A stretch of DNA of 17,274 nt. Origin: Bifidobacterium breve (GTDB lineage Bacteria > Actinomycetota > Actinomycetes > Mycobacteriales > Mycobacteriaceae). Both the position numbers and the translations under genes were made by a program. The notes under the pieces are model-generated. The model was not told where the DNA came from. It made no database searches and was given only the letters and a program-made list of their open reading frames with translations. Shown piece by piece: positions 13,598-17,274 of the stretch (position 1 is its first letter; every line of letters starts with the position of its first letter). The DNA lies in contig CAMCWJ010000019.1 in assembly GCA_945882475.1 (NCBI GenBank), positions 1-17,274 of the forward strand, given 5' to 3'.

Positions 13598-14092
13598 GTG
13601 TTTCGCATCATGTTCTACTCGCCGCGGATCGCGCCCAACACCGGCAATGCGATCCGGATGGTGGCGGCCACCGGATGTGAACTGCACCTGGTCGAGCCGA
13701 TGGGGTTCGACCTGTCCGAACCCAAGGTGCGCCGGGCCGGACTGGACTACCACGATCTGGCATCGGTGACGGTGCATGCGTCATTGGACGACGCGTGGGC
13801 GGCGCTCGGACCGGCGCGGGTGTTCGCCTTCACGGCGCATGCCGAGCGGTCCTTCGCGGATGTGCGATATGCGCCCGGCGATGTGTTGCTGTTCGGCCCG
13901 GAGCCGACCGGCCTGGACGAGGCGACGCTGGCCGATCCGCACATCACCGAGCGGGTGCGCATCCCCATGCTGGCGGGCCGGCGGTCGCTGAACCTATCCA
14001 ATGCAGCAGCCGTGGCCGCCTATGAGGCGTGGCGGCAGAACGGGTACAACGGAGCCGCCGGGCCGGCGATATCAGATACCGGGGCTGTCTGA
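13598..14092 (+). CDS. trmL: tRNA (cytidine/uridine 34-2'-O)-methyltransferase, SPOUT family (spoU in M. tuberculosis)
   Basis: TrmL 2'-O-methylates the wobble base 34 of certain leucine tRNAs using SAM. The 164-residue size fits the minimal TrmL class, which has only the trefoil-knot SPOUT domain. Motif 1 is the NTGN loop (14-17) in SPRIAPNTGNAIR, motif 2 is LLFGPEPTGL (97-106), and motif 3 is IPMLAGRRSLNLSNAAAVAA (122-141) followed by YEAWRQ. A GTG start at 13598 was chosen because FRIMFYSPR matches the N terminus I recall for Rv3366. The open frame upstream lies inside the acetyltransferase gene, and the ATG at 13610 would remove part of strand 1. Only 8 bp separate it from the preceding stop. 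It converges on the nitroreductase gene with a single base between the stops. Confidence 0.92.
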   Translation: MFRIMFYSPRIAPNTGNAIRMVAATGCELHLVEPMGFDLSEPKVRRAGLDYHDLASVTVHASLDDAWAALGPARVFAFTAHAERSFADVRYAPGDVLLFGPEPTGLDEATLADPHITERVRIPMLAGRRSLNLSNAAAVAAYEAWRQNGYNGAAGPAISDTGAV

Positions 14093-14093
14093 C

Positions 14094-14735
14094 TTACCAA
14101 GTGTCCCAATGGGTCAGCTGCTCAGCAGGCAGCCGCTTGGCCAGCTTGAAGTCGGTGCCCTTGGTGTAGGCGATCGGGAACAACCCACCCTGGGTGTACT
14201 GGTCGTACGGGATGCCGAGTAGGTCGGCCGCCTTCTTCTCGCCCTCGCCGATCAGGTGCAGCGTCGTCCAGGCCGAACCCAGTCCGCGCTCCCGCAGCGC
14301 CAGCATGTAACTCCACACCGCGGGCAGCAACGAACCCCAGAATGACGCCTGCACGCCGGCGTCGGTGCCCTCCGGGCGGCCCTCCAGCAGCGGGATCATG
14401 AACACCGGGGCCTTCTCCATGTTCTCGTTGAGGTACTTCGCCGAGCTCACCACCGCGCCGATCTGCTCGTCGCGGATGTCGCCACGGACCGGCGGTTCCA
14501 TGCCCAGGTAGGGCGTGCCCATCTCGCGGTAGATATCGGCCAGTGCCTTCTTCTTCGCCGGGTCCTCGACGAACATCCACTGCCAGCCCTGGGCGTTGGA
14601 TCCGGTGGGCGCCTGCAGTGCGATGTCGAGACACTCCATCAGCACCTCCCGGGGCACCGGCTTGTCGAAATCGAGGCGCTTGCGCACCGAGCGGGTGGTG
14701 TTGAGAACTTCATCGGCGGTCAGGTTCAGCTTCAT
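14094..14735 (-). CDS. FMN-dependent nitroreductase family protein (Rv3368c-like)
   Basis: A 213-residue homodimeric-type flavoprotein using NAD(P)H; the natural substrate is not known. TRSVRKRLDFDKPVP (14-28) contains the R15-S16-x-R18 FMN-phosphate site. APTGSNAQGWQWMFVED (42-58) supplies the isoalloxazine contacts. SFWGSLLPAVWSYMLALRERGLGSAWTT (131-158) is the dimer-interface helix and FMN loop, and LGIPYDQYTQGGLFPIAY (173-190) precedes the end. The start MKLNLTADEVL at 14735 was preferred to the in-frame ATG at 14753, which would add six residues without a better ribosome site. It lies 25 bp downstream of dnaE2 on the same strand and may be co-transcribed with it. From memory M. tuberculosis has one extra gene (Rv3369) between these two; it is missing here. 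Confidence 0.9.
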   Translation of the reverse strand: MKLNLTADEVLNTTRSVRKRLDFDKPVPREVLMECLDIALQAPTGSNAQGWQWMFVEDPAKKKALADIYREMGTPYLGMEPPVRGDIRDEQIGAVVSSAKYLNENMEKAPVFMIPLLEGRPEGTDAGVQASFWGSLLPAVWSYMLALRERGLGSAWTTLHLIGEGEKKAADLLGIPYDQYTQGGLFPIAYTKGTDFKLAKRLPAEQLTHWDTW

Positions 14736-14760
14736 GGGGGCGAGACTACCCACCCGGGCT

Positions 14761-17274
14761 TCACCGGAAGTCCCGGGACCTGGAGCCGACCGCCAGGGTG
14801 ATGGTCCGCATGCGTTCGGCGAGGACCGTCACCGCACCGCCTGCATTCTGCACCCGGCCGCGGATCAGCAGGGCCGGTGCGCTCTGGGCCACTCGGCGGT
14901 GCCGGGTCCACACCCCGGGCGTGCACAGCACGTTGACCATGCCGGTCTCGTCCTCGAGGTTCATGAACGTCACACCACCGGCAGTCCCCGGTCGCTGACG
15001 ATGCGTCACCGCGCCCGCGACGAGGACCCGGCTACCGTCGGGAACCGAGAGCAGGCGCCCGGCCGGGATGACACCCAGCGCGTCGAGGTCGGGGCGGAGG
15101 AACTGGGTCGGATAACTGTCCGGCGAGACACCGGTAGCCCACACGTCGGCGGCGGCCAGCTCGGCCGCGCTCATTCCGGGCAGCGCCGGAACGCTCGAGG
15201 ACGTACCCACCCCGGGAAGCCGGTCGGGACGCTCGACAGCGGCGGTACCGGCCGCCCACAACGCCTCGCGGCGGGTGACACCGAAACACCCCAGGGCTCC
15301 GGCGGTGGCCAGTGCCTCGGCCTGGGGTATCGAAAGCTGGACCCGCCCAGTCAGATCCAGCAGTGACGCGTATGCGCCGCCGCTGCGGCGTTCGTCGACG
15401 ATGCGCTGCGCGAGGTCGGTGCCGATGTTGCGCACCGCGCCCAGTCCGAGCCGGACCTCCAGGCCGCCGTTCTCGCACGTGGCATGAGCGAGGCTGGAGT
15501 TGACGTCCGGACCGTGCACGAGCACACCGTGGCGGCGGGCATCGGCGACCAGCGACTGCGGCGAGTAGAACCCCATCGGCTGGGCACGCAGCAGTGCCGC
15601 GCAGAACGCCGCCGGGTGGTGCAGCTTGAACCAGGACGAGTAGTACACCAGCGAGGCGAAGGACAGCGAATGGCTTTCCGGGAAACCGAAATTGGCGAAC
15701 GCCGCCAGCTTCTCGTAGATCCGATCGGCGATCTCGCCGGTGATGCCGTGCCGCTGGGCCATCCCGGCGTAGAACCGGTCCCGTAGCCGCCGCATCTTCT
15801 CGGTGGAGCGCTTGGAACCCATCGCCCGGCGAAGCTCGTCGGCCTCGGCGGCCGAGAAGCCCGCACAGTCCACCGCCAGTTGCATGAGTTGCTCCTGGAA
15901 CAACGGGACGCCCAATGTCTTTCGCAGCGCCGGCTCCATCGACGGGTGGTCGTAGGTGACGGGCTCCACACCGTTGCGCCGTCTGATGTAGGGATGCACC
16001 GAGCCGCCCTGGATCGGGCCCGGGCGGATCAGGGCCACCTCCACCACCAGGTCGTAGAACACCCGCGGTTTGAGCCGGGGCAGGGTGGCCATCTGGGCGC
16101 GGGACTCCACCTGGAACACCCCCACCGAGTCGGCGCGCTGCAGCATCTCGTACACCCGCGCGTCGGACAGGTCGAGGCGGGCCAGATCTACCTCAATGCC
16201 TTTATGCTCGGCCACCAGATCGATCGCGTAGTGCAGCGCCGACAGCATGCCCAGACCGAGCAGGTCGAACTTCACCAAACCGATTGCCGCGCAGTCGTCT
16301 TTGTCCCACTGCAGCACGGTTCGACCCGCCATCCGGGCCCACTCCACCGGGCACACATCGGCGATCGGACGGTCGCAGATCACCATGCCACCGGAGTGGA
16401 TGCCCAGGTGTCGGGGCAGGTGCTTGATCTGCGCCGCCAGATCGAGCACGGCGTCGGGGGCGTCCTCGGGCTGCTTGCTCCAGGCGTCCTGCTGGCCCTG
16501 TGCGAAACCCAGCGCCCGGGCCATATCGCGCACCGCGCTGCGGCTGCGGTAGGTGATGACGTTGGCCACCTGTGCGGCGTAGTCGCGGCCGTAACGGGTG
16601 TAGACGTACTGGATGACCTGCTCACGCAGATCGGACTCGATGTCGATGTCGATGTCGGGCGGCCCGTCGCGGGCCGGTGACAGAAACCGTTCGAAGAGCA
16701 GGCCGTTGGCGACCGGGTCGACGGCGGTGACACCGAGGGCGTAACAGACCGCCGAGTTGGCAGCCGAGCCCCGGCCCTGGCACAGGATGTTGTTGCGGCG
16801 ACAGAACTGGGTGATGTCGTGCACCACCAGGAAGTAGCCCGGAAAATTCAGCGTTGCGATGACATCGAGTTCCCGTTCGATCTGTGCGTAGGCCGCCGGA
16901 GCGTTCGCGCGCGGCCCGTACCGTCCGGCGGCGCCGGTCATGGTCAATTCGCGCAACCAACTGTCCTCGGTGTGCCCGTCGGGGGTATCGAATGGAGGCA
17001 GTCGCGGGGCGATCAATGCCAGTTTGAAGGCGCACTGATCACCGAGATCTGCTGCTGCCGTGACAATTTCAGGGCAGTGCGCAAAAATCCGTGCCATCTC
17101 GTCCCCGGACCGCAGATGCGCACCACCACGGGGCGCCAACCAACCGGCCGCGTCGTCGAGGGACTGCCGAGCCCGGATCGCCGCCATGGCCATCGCCAGT
17201 CGGCCACGCGCGGGCTCGGCGAAGTGCGCCGCCGTGGTGGCAATCACGCCCACCCCGAACCGTGGCGCCAGTGC
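14761..17274 (-). CDS. dnaE2: Error-prone DNA polymerase III alpha-type subunit, C-terminal 837 residues (runs off the right edge)
   Basis: DnaE2 works with ImuA' and ImuB in the mycobacterial mutasome and carries out damage-induced mutagenic lesion bypass. The frame is open to base 17274 with no start, so about 240-260 N-terminal residues (most of the PHP domain) and the promoter are missing; the GTG at 17253 is internal. The palm has the catalytic pair in PPDIDIDIE (about 16637-16664) and the third aspartate in KFDLLGLG. GRGSAANSAVCYALG, HSGGMVI, RPGPIQGG, PLFQEQLMQ and FGFPESHSLSFASLVYYS are DnaE-family blocks. A C-terminal OB domain (VLVAGAVTHRQRPG, FMNLEDETG) follows. It is DnaE2 rather than DnaE1 because the C terminus ends soon after the OB fold, the tau-binding and proofreading-linked extensions are absent, and the neighbours match. 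SOS control is expected, but the site lies outside. Confidence 0.95.
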   Translation of the reverse strand, partial: ALAPRFGVGVIATTAAHFAEPARGRLAMAMAAIRARQSLDDAAGWLAPRGGAHLRSGDEMARIFAHCPEIVTAAADLGDQCAFKLALIAPRLPPFDTPDGHTEDSWLRELTMTGAAGRYGPRANAPAAYAQIERELDVIATLNFPGYFLVVHDITQFCRRNNILCQGRGSAANSAVCYALGVTAVDPVANGLLFERFLSPARDGPPDIDIDIESDLREQVIQYVYTRYGRDYAAQVANVITYRSRSAVRDMARALGFAQGQQDAWSKQPEDAPDAVLDLAAQIKHLPRHLGIHSGGMVICDRPIADVCPVEWARMAGRTVLQWDKDDCAAIGLVKFDLLGLGMLSALHYAIDLVAEHKGIEVDLARLDLSDARVYEMLQRADSVGVFQVESRAQMATLPRLKPRVFYDLVVEVALIRPGPIQGGSVHPYIRRRNGVEPVTYDHPSMEPALRKTLGVPLFQEQLMQLAVDCAGFSAAEADELRRAMGSKRSTEKMRRLRDRFYAGMAQRHGITGEIADRIYEKLAAFANFGFPESHSLSFASLVYYSSWFKLHHPAAFCAALLRAQPMGFYSPQSLVADARRHGVLVHGPDVNSSLAHATCENGGLEVRLGLGAVRNIGTDLAQRIVDERRSGGAYASLLDLTGRVQLSIPQAEALATAGALGCFGVTRREALWAAGTAAVERPDRLPGVGTSSSVPALPGMSAAELAAADVWATGVSPDSYPTQFLRPDLDALGVIPAGRLLSVPDGSRVLVAGAVTHRQRPGTAGGVTFMNLEDETGMVNVLCTPGVWTRHRRVAQSAPALLIRGRVQNAGGAVTVLAERMRTITLAVGSRSRDFR

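Noticed and set aside
14736..14760. LexA/SOS box or promoter for the nitroreductase in the 25-bp gap after dnaE2
   Set aside because: I found no TCGAAC-N4-GTTCGA-like sequence and no credible -10 here. The dnaE2 SOS site should lie upstream of its start, outside the window.
15880..16680. Open frame of 266 codons on the plus strand inside dnaE2
   Set aside because: It is antisense to conserved polymerase blocks, with no ribosome site and no family resemblance; a high-GC shadow.
1..17274. CRISPR arrays, tRNA or rRNA genes, insertion sequences, phage attachment sites
   Set aside because: No spaced direct repeats, no tRNA-like or rRNA-like segments, and no transposase or integrase motifs were seen on either strand. 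The only direct repeats are the coding ones reported.

Overview
The window is a stretch of high-GC actinobacterial chromosome. The organism is almost certainly a member of the Mycobacteriaceae, and probably an environmental, fast-growing type. The reasons are the gene content and order. From memory, the core follows the M. tuberculosis chromosome from Rv3339c to Rv3370c: icd, metC/metY, metA/metX, a methyltransferase, a DUF3017 protein with folD, an OYE-family oxidoreductase, mfpA, spoU/trmL, a nitroreductase and dnaE2. PE-PPE-domain proteins, a SAM-IV riboswitch and leaderless-looking promoters point the same way. All identifications come from reading translated sequence; no database search was run.

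Layout. (1) 1-816, minus: the N-terminal 272 residues of NADP-dependent isocitrate dehydrogenase, cut by the window edge. (2) 817-4243, plus: a divergent promoter region with a short inverted repeat, then a SAM-IV riboswitch and a tightly coupled methionine operon (metY-metX-methyltransferase, joined by ATGA overlaps). SAM, the end product of the pathway, would switch it off. (3) 4240-5375, minus: a small membrane protein translationally coupled behind folD. (4) 5376-9040, plus: an old-yellow-enzyme-like flavin oxidoreductase whose ATG abuts the folD ATG, then an 818-residue ABC exporter half with two FHA domains (Rv1747-like). (5) 9266-9829, minus: mfpA, the pentapeptide-repeat gyrase-binding DNA mimic. 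It lacks the conservon genes that accompany it in other mycobacteria. A perfect DosR-type 14-bp palindrome covers its stop codon. (6) 9874-14092, plus: a probable co-directional unit of two tandem PE-PPE-domain secreted hydrolase/acyltransferase paralogues, an MpaB/Lcp-like (DUF2236) haem oxygenase, a GNAT acetyltransferase and the tRNA methyltransferase TrmL. The first four occupy the slot where the conservon lies in M. tuberculosis, so they are the accessory part of the window. (7) 14094-17274, minus: a nitroreductase and the error-prone polymerase DnaE2, cut at its N terminus by the window edge.

How it fits together. The flanks are housekeeping metabolism (TCA cycle, methionine/SAM, one-carbon folate) and DNA-damage tolerance. 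The middle is envelope and accessory function: FHA-gated export, quinolone tolerance, and a duplicated exported lipid-ester hydrolase or acyltransferase next to a haem oxygenase. The most rewarding regulatory signals are the SAM-IV element with its possible upstream operator, the DosR-like palindrome at the mfpA 3' end, the overlapping back-to-back -10 elements between mfpA and the first PE-PPE gene, and a hairpin that can mask the ribosome-binding site of the second PE-PPE gene. I see no tRNA, rRNA, CRISPR array, insertion sequence or attachment site. No gene-free stretch exceeds 300 bases; the longest is 225 bp, at 9041-9265.
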